Below, piece by piece: positions 42,432 to 53,131 of a stretch of DNA of 64,000 nt (its first letter is position 1; each line of letters opens with the position of its first letter). Under the pieces are notes generated by a model that ran no database searches, was not told the DNA's origin, and saw nothing but the letters and a program-made list of their open reading frames with translations. The stretch is from Dipteris shenzhenensis (lineage: Eukaryota > Polypodiophyta > Polypodiopsida > Gleicheniales), in the NCBI GenBank assembly GCA_047967505.1, contig CM106541.1; one strand, 5' to 3'. A program made the translations under genes and the position numbers.

Positions 42432-43009
42432 ACTGCACTATGAACCAACTGCAATGGCTCAAGATACCTCTCACCGACTATCTTCCTCACAAAAGAGGAT
42501 CCTGACTGCTGATCATCATCACAATCATGACATAAAATTTGAGAGACATCCATAACAGGAATGTATCTCAATGTTGTAAGGGCTTCCATACCTGCAGTAG
42601 ACATATGTCCAAGTCTAGCATACCATAAACTAACTGATGGCTGCTTACTAATCATAAGCATCTTATCCTGGACACCTGATACATGCAGTGCATAAGAGAA
42701 TCCAACTCGTGATCCCCTAGCCATAACCAGATTGCCTCTAGCAATCTTCCATGCATGATCACCCAAAGAGACATGATAACCTGCCTCAACCAACTGTCCA
42801 GTACTGATCTTGCTCGTAGCAAGTCCTGGTATATGTCTAACCCTCTGTAGAACAAGAATAGAGCCACTAGGCATAACAAGGTGGATATCCCCATAACCAT
42901 AGACATCCATAGAATGATCAATGCCCATCAAACCACTCTCCACAATGCATTCCTGATATGCACTGAACCATGACCTATGAGGGGTCATATGACATGAAGC
43001 ACATGGATC
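42368..43009 (-). pseudogene. copia-3 protease and pre-integrase
   Basis: Starts after a stop in the protease active-site region, which reads GDWM, stop, DPCASCHMTPHRSW; the family motif is DSGASCHMT. It continues SILVLQRVRHIPGLATSKI, ISTGQLVEAGYHV and the pre-integrase zinc site LWYARLGHMS with CHDC. The first His of the HHCC set (LWH in copia-1) is Tyr. LVHSAVCGLMP at the end carries Ala at the first integrase Asp. A frame change near 42400 leads into the integrase frame. Confidence 0.85.
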
Positions 43010-43705
43010 TTACATCCAATCACCAAGAATGGGTACATCAGTGGCCAAGAAGGAGGTGTCAGACATAGACAAAAGAATGCCTTCATCACTGCTACTGTCA
43101 GTGGAAACCCTGGCATCCACGCCTTGAAGCTCAACATGCTTCTTCTCCTTCTTCCTGTCATTCTTAACCTTGCTCTTCTTCTTGTATTTTCTCAGCCATT
43201 TCCAGCAATACTTTTTCATGTGGCCATACTTTCCACAATAGAAACATCTAACACAAGTCCGAGAGCTAGACTTGCTCCTGGAATTCCCCCTTGAACATGA
43301 CCTGTTTCTACCAATTGATCGACCTTTGGAGTGCATATCAAGGCTGTATTTCAGCCCATCAGGACATTTCAGCCCATCATGCTGTAACATAACACTATCA
43401 TGGTCATACATCCGGCATATACGAGTATAAAACTCATATGCATGGTAGTCTACACCCTGTACACCATCCTGTACCTGCAAGTAGACTGACTTCGAGAGTG
43501 ATGCCTGAATGATAGAGCATGCTTGCTCATCCATGTCATCCCAATCACTCTGTTTAATGCTATTAGACTTGACACCTTTGCATTGAATGGGCTTATGCTG
43601 CCTCTTCTGCACTAACACATCATAAATCTGCTCTTTCCAATACTGAAAGTTTGATCCATCCAGCCTCTCAATATCAAAGAGGGCACTACCAGCTGTAGAT
43701 GCCAT
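43010..43705 (-). pseudogene. copia-3 gag, internally shortened
   Basis: The likely start is the ATG at 43703-43705 (MASTAGSALFDIERLDGSNF), because QYWKEQIYDVLVQKRQHKP aligns with the copia-1 gag start. It keeps the basic region and a CCHC knuckle CFYCGKYGHMKKYC. Compared with copia-1 about 100 residues of the gag core are missing between YTRICRMYDHDSV and LKYSLDMHSKGRS. It ends WM and a stop in the protease site. It might still bind RNA. Confidence 0.8.
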
Positions 43706-44326
43706 ATCTGTGGCACAATAGGTCACAACCAAAGAGCAGTATAGTGCAATAGGCAACCCAAATGACTAAAAAATATAGTGTTGTCCAGACCAATCAGGTC
43801 TCCAAATAAATTGGCTGATCCAATGCTCAAAAGCACTCAGCCATAAAGAGGCATAAACAAGAATATATGCAGCCCAGTAACCTACCAATGCTTGGCAATC
43901 CAAGTAAGAAATGCACTGAACCAAATGAGCAATATCTGCTCAACCAATGGCAATAGGAGCCCAGCTCAACTATCCATAAACATCAGTGCGGCATCCACCA
44001 ATGCAAATCCATAATGCATCGAAATGGCATTTACTGCATCACAAATGCATCACCTCAAGTGTGCAATCCTTTGGCAACAAAATCAAGCATTCACCACTTG
44101 CCAAATGTGCCAAAGTGACTTGCCAAAATGCCAATAATGCCCTTGGACTGAAGTGAGATCCCAATCACTTTCTGTAATTTACTGTGAGTTCCCAATTCAC
44201 TGTTGTGCAAGAGAAATTCCTACAACAATACCTCACAGCCACTTTGGGCAAAATAACACGCTGTCCCTGTTTTTGAACAGCGATATCTTTTCACTAAAAG
44301 ACCGGATGCCAAAGACGTAAACAGAA

Positions 44327-44357
44327 AAGTTGTAGCTGGTAGAAAGATCTACAACTT
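44327..44357. repeat. Leader hairpin 1
   Basis: AAGTTGTAG (44327-44335) and CTACAACTT (44349-44357), 13-nt loop. Confidence 0.85.
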
Positions 44358-44523
44358 GTCAGTTGACCTCAAGAGCAAAATCCTTGTGGATTCTCAGATA
44401 TTCTCACCTGAAAAACAGCTTCCTGCACATTGGTCACAGATAGACAGTAGACTGCAACTTTTTGTGGTTTTGCAGAGGCTGTAACTCCTGCAGCTTATAC
44501 CGGATCAACTTGCTTCCAAAAGC

Positions 44524-44556
44524 AAAGTTGTAGTATGTTCTGTAAACTACAACTTT
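44524..44556. repeat. Leader hairpin 2
   Basis: AAAGTTGTAG (44524-44533) and CTACAACTTT (44547-44556), 13-nt loop. Confidence 0.85.
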
Positions 44557-45117
44557 CCAGTTCAGCACAAAGTGTAATTCCGCACCAGGAAAGAGATATT
44601 CAGTCCTGAAAATGACTGTTTTGTCATAAAAACAGTAACAACAGCTTCCTTGTATGTTTGCTGCCCTTTACAGCACTCATCTGCTCCAGCAAAAACAGCC
44701 CCAAAAAATGGTCAAAATACATCCAGCAGATCACCCCGTATGTCAACTGCAACACCAACAAAATGGCAAGTACAATGCCCAACCAAATCAGTGCAAAGTG
44801 ACTATCAATGTCACTGAACTCAGCATCAAGACACCTCACAAATGTTACCAAGGCTGTATTTTCTGCTCAACCTTGAGACCTCTCACAGCATATGAGGAAT
44901 GATGCATCCAAAATGTGTCAATTGACAACCAAAATGGCATCCAAATGGCATGTACCACTGTATCATTTGTGCATCCAAGTAAGCGACAATATCATTCATC
45001 CGTTGTACCCTTGTGAGATCTGCAAAAAGAAAAATGGCATTGTACTTGTGCTGTCACTGTCTTTAAACAGCAATATCTTTTGATCCAAAAATTGTATCAA
45101 CTTGCGTCCAACAGAAA

Positions 45118-45146
45118 AGTTGTAGTGTTTTGAAGGATCTACAACT
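45118..45146. repeat. Leader hairpin 3
   Basis: AGTTGTAG (45118-45125) and CTACAACT (45139-45146), 13-nt loop. A degenerate fourth unit lies near 45295-45335. Confidence 0.8.
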
Positions 45147-46146
45147 CTCTAGTTGAATGCAGCGGCAGATTCTGCACAGGTGAAAAGATATACAGTCTGC
45201 AAAATGGCTGTCTGCACACTGATCACGAACTGTCCCTATTTTGGACAGTAAATAACTCTGTACTGTAAACTTGGATGACCGAGCTGTCAACAGAGAAAAC
45301 GTAGCCCTTCCAAAGTTCTCCGACTCCTCTGTTGGGCACCGAGCCTAAATCCTTATGGATTTGCAAATACTTGCTGTCGAAAATGGCATTCTGCTCACTT
45401 TTACTGTCTGAAATACTGTCAGATTTCCAGACTAAAACAAAGAACTCACTCTTTTTCTCCAAAGTGGATGTTGTTGCTATCACTGGGCTGCTCTTCCTTT
45501 GCTCACGGGAAGGAGAAGGGTATGGAGAGAAAGAGACTCCTATCTACTCCATCTAAGAGCTCGCAGTGGCTCACGAGCCATCTGCAGCAGCTGCATCTAC
45601 AAAGAGCTTCCCTACAGCTCTCTCCAAACAACGCTCTCCAATGAAGGCTCAGCCTCAAGAGTGCATCGCTCAAAGCTCCAGCCTTAGCAGCAGCAGCAAG
45701 CCTAAACGGTGCTTTTACGACTGAGGTCCAAGACACAAGCTGCCTCTAAGACTCATACAACAGCTTCCAACGATATCCACTCGTGAGTTGCGAAACACCA
45801 ATGTCAACGATCTCCAGCAAGTATCTACGAAGCAATGCCTCCATCAACGAGGTAATGAAGCTCCCAAATGATGTCTTCTCCAACCACTCCTACTCACGGC
45901 TCTACAACAGTGTCCTGCAACACACGCTCATGGGTGCCTCAACAGCCTGGGCTTCCTCGATGGCTCCATTGAACTCTCTCCTCAGGCTCTTCTCCTCGAG
46001 CTCCCGGAGCTCAGATCAGCAGATAAGCATAGCTATGGCTGCCCCGTCTTCTCCACGAGAGACATCGATCCAAAGCTTCTTCAATGCTCGATTCGCACAC
46101 ACCACAAGCCCTCGCGAAGATCCCCGCAGATCGAACACCACGACCT

Positions 46147-46158
46147 GCTCTGATACCA
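46147..46158 (-). other. copia-3 primer-binding site
   Basis: Minus strand TGGTATCAGAGC, two bases from the LTR; complementary to initiator tRNA-Met. Confidence 0.95.
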
Positions 46159-46160
46159 GT

Positions 46161-46308
46161 TGTGGGAGAGGAGAGCACACACACAAAGGGATAGGAGACA
46201 CCAAAAGTGGTGGAGCAGAAGCTACTCCAGCTTATTCCTCTATCATATATATATGAGTATACATGGGCATTGTACAAGTGGGTGGGCACACTGCCCTTTA
46301 CCCCAACA
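46161..46308 (-). repeat. copia-3 5' LTR
   Basis: 148 bp, same ends as 40275-40422. It drives minus-strand transcription; the TATA candidate is the ATATATAT run near 46245-46253. Confidence 0.95.
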
Positions 46309-46557
46309 TTTTTGAGAGAGTCCTCTATGAAGTTGGAGTCATATCGGAGGTATTCTTCTGTATCGTCCATTTGCATGCTGCAGCCTCAATGGCGGATAGG
46401 AACTCACATCTGTGTATAAGAATCTTCAACTATGAGATGAATATTTGCCTTCCAAGACTTTGTTGACACGTTCTAAGTGTGAGGAACCATAAGTTACTAC
46501 ATCAAGGCAGCGTGTACATGCAAGCTTTGGTAAGGCAAAAATAAATTTTTTTGAGAG
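46309..46557 (+). repeat. gypsy-A LTR right part and leader
   Basis: TTTTTGAGAGAGTCCTCTAT continues the LTR broken at 40274 and matches 57433-57466. From about 46340 it matches A1 10255-10380. At about 46555 it is joined directly to the middle of protease, so gag is deleted in A2. Confidence 0.8.
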
Positions 46558-47853
46558 TCCAATTGCCCATAAATATGTGGTCTCTTTGGCAAAGGGCAGT
46601 CATAAAAAGGTTTGCGGCACCATGATACATGGTGTAGAGGTGGATATTCAAGGCTATCAGGATGCCTTGGATTTCCAAATCATGCATCTCGATCGAACAG
46701 ACATAGTGCTTGGTCGAGAATGGTTGTATAGTCGTGGACATAGCTTAAGACGGAGTTATCTTAATAACTCCATTTTGTTTGAAAGAGAGGGTAGAGTCTT
46801 CTAGATTCAAGGAGAACATAATGTTTCAAACTCTCCTCTTATTTGTCGATGGAATTTGAATGACTACTACGCTAAGAAGAATGTGAGGTATATCTCTATG
46901 AACTTCGAAAAGAAGTAATATTGTTTTTTATAATGTTAAAAAGTATAAATCTTCTTTCAATGATTTAATGTTCGAATTTAAAGATGGTTTTTCCGTCTGA
47001 TTTACCTGATAGTTTACCCCCTGAGAGAGAAGTAGATCATATAATAGATTTGATTCCTGGATCTACCCCTATTTGTAAACCCCCATATAGGCTTAGTCAA
47101 ACGGAGGAATGTGAGGTCGAAAGAAAATTAACTAGATACCTTAGGAAGGGCCAAAATCAACCAAGTAGCTCATCTTAGTCTGCACAAGTTTTACTGGTGG
47201 TGGTAAAGAAAAAGAATGGTACTATGCATTTATGCATAGATCACTGTGCACTAAATAAGATCTCCATAAAAAATAAGTATCCTATGCCTCACATTGATGA
47301 GCTCTTTGATCAATTGCAAGGGGCAAAATCTTTTACTAAAATTGATTTAAGGTCAGGATATCATCAAGTACAAGTTAGGGAAGAGGATGTCTCTAAGACA
47401 TGATTTCATACTAGGTATGGGCATTATCAATTTAAAGTAATGCCATTTGGACTAACTATTGCTCCAACAACTTATATGACACTTATGAATAGTGTCTAAA
47501 GGCCATATTTAGGCAAATTTGCTGTAGTATTTTTAGATGATATCCTTATATATAGTAAAACCAAGAAAAAAGCATTTTGAACATTTGCCAAAAGTGTTCC
47601 AGCTGCTTAGAGATAATTTGCTCTTTGCTAAAGAATCCAAATGTGAATTCTTTGCAAAAGAAGTGAAAGACTTGGGACATATAATATCCCAAGAAGGGTT
47701 TCATATGGATCCTGAAAAGGTAAGGGCCATATTGGAATGGCCGCATCCTACAAACCTAGAAGAACTACATATATTCTTAGGTTTGTCTGGATTCTATAGG
47801 AGATTCATCAAAGGTTATGCTAAGATTAATGTTCAGATGATGGACCAGCTTAA
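46558..47853 (+). pseudogene. gypsy-A2 protease tail and RT
   Basis: MVSLAKGSHKKVCGTMIHG and LDRTDIVLGREWLYSRGHS are the protease end. [79 protein letters not shown], then a stop, FKVMPFGL-like and FLDDIL pieces (47536-47550) in another frame, and from 47537 an open frame with LLFAKESKCEFFAKEVKDL, GHIISQEGFHMDPEKVRAIL and FLGLSGFYRRFIKGYAKI. Better preserved than A1 but with several breaks. Confidence 0.88.
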
Positions 47854-49398
47854 GGGTTTATTGCCTTTGCACATTTTTGCTTCTTTACTTTATAATATAC
47901 ATATGCATAGAACAAAAACTATGTGGTCCTGCAAGCGTGTAGATGAAAATGCTCTTGAAGATTTACTTGGGATGAATTGGGGAACCAGGTTAGGCGACCA
48001 AAAGGGTGATGTGTTTCAATGTCATGCATGTAAAGACAATGTGGTTATTAGATACCATTTGTCACACCAAATGTTGTATTTAGCTTTTCAATACAGGCGC
48101 TGGAAGAAAACAAATGGCTTGTGGCTTCCCCTAGACTTTAATGATGAAGACAATACGGGGGTAAGTTTGTCTATTGATGTTGAAGAGGGAGATTTCAAGG
48201 ATGTGAATGTCACATCACAATGGACTCTAAGGGACGTGCGAGAACACCTATTGGTCATGGAGGACGGCATGTTAGAGTCCTTCTATGTTACCTTAAATGG
48301 TGGTAAGATCAGTCGTCGTGTGGAGAAATGCATGCATAGTGCCAATTTCATTCCTCCTGCAACTTTGAAGATTACCCAATGTGTTTGACTAGTGCAGCAT
48401 TTAATTTTTTGTCTGTCAAATCCTAGTTATTGCTTCAAAAGATGATGGACAATTAAATTAAAATGTTATTTCTTTTAATGTTTTCTCCTTTTAGTTCATG
48501 GTAAATGTTTTTCAAAAAATTTGGGGATTTTATGATTAATTTTAATTTTTAGGGTTTTTATATATATTAAGGGGTAAGAGCCCTTTTTACATCACATTCT
48601 CACTTTCATGTTTAGAGAGCCATAGAAACTCCCATCCTCAAAAGTTACTCCCTCCATTAGCTCTGCTGTTATTTGCCATGGATTCAACTAGAACTGCATT
48701 TCATGACTTCATCTCATGAACTGATAACCTTGCCCATTTGGATCCAAATGTAAACTTCATAGCCATGCCCACATCCTTTGCAATCTTGTCCTTGTATGAT
48801 TGCAATGTCCTCGAGTCCACATTGCTGCAATCCATGTCTTGAAGTTGTGGTGGTGCAATGGTTTGCAAACGGGATGATGTCGTTGGAGTGATGTATGTTG
48901 CATTATACCAATACACATTCTTGATTCGCAAAGAGGCCAACTTCTCCTCGCATTTGCTTACCTAAATCCTCATGAATCATAGTGAACTTGCCTATGAATG
49001 ATTCAATTGGTTCTCACTCCTCGAAGGCCTTGCAGTCCACTGCCCAAGGTAGACCAATTGGTGGTTTAGATGATGGTTCTCCATTCAACTTCTCCTATGA
49101 TATCTTGCTATCAGAGAATGATACAAATTTCGCACACATCAATGGCATTGATACAGAGCATTTCATAACAATGAGCGGTCATGCTTGGGAGAAGCCATGT
49201 GTATTTTTCATAGATGAATTGCAAGACCTTGCAGTGTCACAGATAGTTGAACTTGTGCGGTTTCTCATATAAGGTCCTATGGCAGATAAAAAAAGATCAA
49301 CGTTGGTCCTATTCATGACAAGTTCACAAAGGGATGCCTTGTATGTGAGTTTGACATCTGCATTTGGGTATTTACTTTCAAAAGTATACCATGGTATA
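47854..49398. other. Foreign insert in gypsy-A2
   Basis: Comparison with A1 (20600-20625) shows about 1545 bp that is absent from the family, replacing about 13 bp. The left part extends the gypsy frame for about 178 codons to 48388 (FQCHACKDNVVIRYHLSH, then VTSQWTLRDVREHLLVMEDG and LESFYVTLNGGKISR). I do not recognise it; the last part faintly suggests a ubiquitin-like fold. The middle has a TATATATATTAA run near 48558, and the right part an open frame 48982-49272 with HAWEKPCVFFIDELQDLAVS, also unrecognised. I see no terminal repeats or target duplication. Confidence 0.6.
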
Positions 49399-49945
49399 GT
49401 TTCATATGGGATGAACCTAAAAGAAGAAGTTTGAAAAATTAAAGTAGCTATAGCAACAACTCTTGTCTTAAAAGTAGTGGATCCCAATGAACCACTTGTG
49501 GTTGAGACAGATGCTAGTGATTTTGTTGCTGGTGCGATACTTTTACAAATGGGTAGACAGAGGCTTTTGAAAGCAAGAAGTTAGACCATACCCAACAGAA
49601 TTACTAGGCATATGAGAAGGGACTATATGCTATAGTGTATGCTTTGAAGAAGTGGAGGCACTATTTGTATGGTGCCAAATTCATCTATGATCAAGAGAGC
49701 ATTAAGTAGATTTGCAATCATCCAGAGCTTAAAGGTAGAAAAGCTAGATGGGCTAAATTAATTCAAGATTTTGATATACATTGGTATATCGAAAGGGGAA
49801 CTTTAATGTGGTAGTAGACTCTCTTAGCCGAATGCCAATTGTTAATGAATTGAGTTTTACTCAATTTTACAATGATTTCCTAAAGTCCTTAAAAGGGAAA
49901 TGTGAGTATGATTGTATGGAGAATATTTATAGATTGTACGGACTA
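49399..49945 (+). pseudogene. gypsy-A2 RNase H
   Basis: Continuation of A2 after the insert: FIWDEP-like start, a VETDASDFVAGAILLQMG piece, EKGLYAIVYALKKWRHYLYG across a frame change, then 49781 on VVDSLSRMPIVNELSFTQFY. Matches A1 20630-21140, then diverges at about 49905. Confidence 0.82.
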
Positions 49946-49953
49946 CTAGCTAG

Positions 49954-49967
49954 TTTTTTTTTTTTTT
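49954..49967 (-). other. LINE poly-A tail
   Basis: Fourteen T on the plus strand, at the downstream end of the LINE. Confidence 0.85.
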
Positions 49968-50840
49968 TGGGCAAAAAAAGTAGTGTATATTTATTAATTT
50001 ATATCATGTCATACAACCAAAAAAGGTAGAACCAAAAGTGTCTGTTGTGGCTAACATAGCCCTTACATCCTGAGGATAAGCAAAAGTATAAACTCCTCTA
50101 GCAAACATCTCAAGAATGAAATGAAAATCTGAAAGTATCTTTCTGAGCATCTGATGCAATAGTAGTAGCAGAGGTGTCTGAAGAGTGTCCTTGAGCAACA
50201 GTAGTGTCAGAAGAATGATCATGAACATTTGAGAGGCCCTGTATAGGGTCAATAGACATGACTGCTGGGTAGCATCAGCAAAAACATGAATGTTCTGTGT
50301 AGAAGGGCAAGAGCCATGGATCTGAATTTTGTCACCTAGAAAGGAAGCTTGAGTCTGTTCAAAAGGGGAGTTGATGGAGAGGCTCCCAAAGTTAGAGGTA
50401 ACCTGTGTGGAACCAACAATAGCAAAAGTAGAACCAGCAGCAACAAAAGTAGAGGGAACTTTGCTTGTAGAAGCTTGAGGTGTTGAACTTGGGGAAGAGG
50501 GAAGGAGTTCACCAGTTGAGGCAGATCTTCTTCGAAGAAAAGGAGGAACATTTGCATGATCATATGAAAGAAAACAAGAAATCTTGTATCTGGCAATATC
50601 TACACTTAGCCTTTGATGCTCAAGATTGTATGCACTAATGATGAAGTCAATTCACTAATGATGAAGTCAATTCTCCTTTTTTCTTGTTCCACCATGCAAC
50701 AAACATAGCATTAGTAGTAAGATCTTTATGATTAAATTGGAAATTATTCCTAGATATCCAAATGAACTAGAGTGCATGGGCCTTGATGATAAACCAAGAC
50801 TCATGCCTTATCTTGAAAGCATCTCCTAATAGAATGGCTT
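49968..50840 (-). pseudogene. LINE 3' region, Ser/Thr-rich reading frame
   Basis: Between the zinc-binding region and the poly-A tail. Minus-strand reading gives FLRRRSASTGELLPSSPSS, STSKVPSTFVAAGSTFAIVG and FGSLSINSPFEQTQASF in one frame, then VYTFAYPQDVRAML in another. Low-complexity, function unknown; it may be part of the LINE 3' end or an older neighbour. Confidence 0.5.
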
Positions 50841-52308
50841 TCAATTAACAGTTTCACCACATTCCATCTGGATAAATCTCCATACTTTCCTGGCATGAGG
50901 ACAGGCAACAAACAAGTGGAAGACATCTTCAACAAGGTTAATGCATCTCATACACTTGCCACCCCCCCCTTTGCCAATGTTGAGTCCTCTTGAGTTAGAA
51001 CAAATAGATTTATGAAGTATTAGCCATGCATGACAAGACATTTTCTCAGGCACACTCTTAGTCCAAATTCTATGGAATCTGTAGTACCATTTGGTTCTAT
51101 CATCATTCAACTTCCATCTCCTATTAAGTGTTCTGAATAAATCCTCCATATCAGTAGTAGGAGTTGGGATAGGTAATAAGGAGGAGCATCCCACCCAGCT
51201 GAACTCCTTGTGTATGCACAGTATTGAACCTCCCTTCCAAGTCACCTCCCCTTGCCAGAGTTCCAATCTTGCCATAATGAATCCTTGCTATTGGTTGGAT
51301 AGAGAGAGCTCTCTTCTGATTTCAAGCCATGTTTTCCATCTGATAGGTTCTCTACTCCACAACTGGCCCCAAGTTTGAAGCCCTTTCTTGAACAACTTAG
51401 CTGCAACTGTAAATTGATCATCTGTCAAAGTAGCAGATCTAAAAATGGAGGAAACCTAGATAGAATCAAGCAACATGAAGTTACCTTTACCAGTGAAGAG
51501 AATGTAGGCTTTTATCTCTTCAAAAGCTCCCCAAATGGACTTCCACAATGGACTCCCCTTGGGTTTACAAGGTTCAGGGTTAAAAAGAGCAGAAACAAAG
51601 GGATACTTTTTCCAATTGGGTGCTTTGCAAGGTCTGATGTAGTTCATGTTTCTCAAGAGAAGCTGTGCCAATCCTCCTCAGGATGAAGAGCAGCTTTGAT
51701 GATCCAAGTGGCAGACAGTTTTTAGCAGTAGAGGATATGTCAATCACCCCTAACCCCCCCTCCTCTTTGGGTTTAATACAATACTCCCATCTAACCTTAC
51801 AAATCTTAGTGGACCCCCCCCATAAGAAAGACCTACATAATTTGATAAATCCATCCAAGGTAGTCTTGGATGGAGGCCAATAAGATAGATAGAAAATGAT
51901 AGTAGGATAGAGACAGTGATTAAGAACCATTTTCCTACCCGTGCCAAATTTTCTTGGAAGCTTCTCCATTTATCTAGTTTCTTTTGGAATCTGTCCAGCA
52001 CCCAGTTCCACCTCTGACATCAAATCCCATTGGTATCCCCAAGAGTCTGAATACTGTACCTTTTTGTAACTTCATGCATCCTAGCTATTGAAGGACCCCC
52101 TGATCTTCCCAATGAGTGTGGCATACCTTGTTTTGGAGTGCTTAATAGATGAGCCTGAGGCTTAATAGAACATCTCTAGGTAGTCCATTACACAAATGAC
52201 ATCTTGGTCAGTGTTTCTAGGAGTCAGAGTAGTGTCATCAGCAAACTACTGGCATAGCAATTGTTTACCATTATTGAGTTCAATGCCTTTAAGAGCTCCC
52301 TCCTGTAT
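50841..52308 (-). pseudogene. LINE ORF2 C-terminal part
   Basis: Post-RT region: WVLDRFQKKLDKWRSFQENL, ARVGKWFL, IYLIGLHPRLPWMDLSNYV, SYGGGP, then a domain with KCMRCINLVEDVFHLFVACP and HARKVWRFI, the zf-RVT (C..C...H....C) signature typical of plant LINE ORF2. Several frame changes between 51280 and 52010. Confidence 0.88.
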
Positions 52309-53131
52309 CTAATTTCTAAGGAGCCAACCTAGAGAGTCTACGGCAATTGCAAATAAAAGAGGAGCTAGAGGACAACCTTGTCTGATTGACCTTTTGAAAA
52401 AAAAAGAGTCACTCATAATGCCATTAACATTGTTGACTCTAGCAGTAGCATTGGTAAGTAACATCTTAACACTGGAAACCAATGAGGGGCCCATTCCCAT
52501 ATCTTGTAGAGATTGTATGATAAAGTCCCATTCCAGCCTGTCATAAGCTTTATCAAAGTCCACCTTAAGAAAACATATATCATGTTTGGTCTCTTTAGCA
52601 TACTCACACCATTCGCATATGTTGATGATAGCTTCCAATTTTGTTCTGGTAGTATCCAATCCTTCATTTTGCTTTGAATCCTTAAAGCTAAAGCTTTGGC
52701 AAAGATCTTGTAGCTGTAGTTTAACATTGTGAGGGGTCTCCAATTTTATAATTCATCCTTAGAGCCTTCCTTAGGGATCAGTTTTATAATTCCTCCATTT
52801 ATATGAAGAGGAAGACAACCTTCCCTGACACTTTCCTGCCAAAGGAGTAAAAGGTAAGGCCCAATTAGTTCCCAAAAGGATTTGTAAAATTCAATGGGAA
52901 GACCATCTTCCCCTGGAGTCTTCCCATCAGCCATAACATTTACAACTTCTTTAAGCTCTTCTAGACTGAAGGGTCTTTCTAAATAGGGGAGGTCAAAGGA
53001 TTTAATAGCTTTATCCCTTATTATTTGGCAGAGTTGTCTTGCCCTCTGGGTGTCCTCATTAGGAGGGGAGGTGTTAGAAAGTAAATCCTTGAAGTGATTA
53101 TGAATATACTCAATATTTTCCTCAGGGTTGC
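52309..53131 (-). pseudogene. LINE reverse transcriptase
   Basis: MADGKTPGEDGLPIEFYKSF (family PG.DG...FYK), GGIIKLIPKEGS, then a stop, NWRPLTMLNYSYKIFAKALA, FLKVDFDKAYDRLEWDF (fingers/palm Asp), SIRQGCPLAPLLFAIAVDSL. The catalytic motif can be read as QxFADDTT near 52234-52251 after a stop. At least two stops and one shift. Confidence 0.9.

Larger units (their letters stand above)
43706..46146 (-). other. copia-3 long leader with hairpin repeats
   Basis: 2.4 kb between PBS and gag. It includes at least three, possibly four, diverged modules, each with AGTTGTAG, a loop, then CTACAACT. Regions 43757-44260 and 45480-46100 show no supported gene; open frames there lack motifs. Confidence 0.75.
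40275..46308 (-). mobile_element. Non-autonomous Ty1/copia element copia-3
   Basis: A 6034-bp element on the minus strand with 148-bp LTRs (2 differences), TTTTT target duplication, a tRNA-iMet primer site, a polypurine tract, a 2.4-kb leader and gag-pol frames. The insertion is confirmed by the matching unoccupied site at 57433-57445. Protease, integrase and RT have lost key residues while the LTRs are nearly identical, so it was most likely moved by enzymes from another element. Confidence 0.95.
46558..49945 (+). mobile_element. gypsy-A2, gag-less, with foreign insert
   Basis: Plus-strand gypsy-A copy with part of protease, RT and RNase H. A 1.5-kb insert at 47854-49398 splits it after RT. 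It ends at about 49945 near the LINE poly-A end. The integrase may be the A3 block at 56541, separated by the LINE and other insertions. Confidence 0.85.

Noticed and set aside
45499-46256. Open frames in the copia-3 leader near the PBS
   Set aside because: They run through the primer site and LTR on the strand opposite to the element; no motif.
49179-49487. Minus-strand frame in the gypsy-A2 insert
   Set aside because: Overlaps a plus-strand frame of similar length and crosses the insert boundary into gypsy sequence, so it cannot be one gene.
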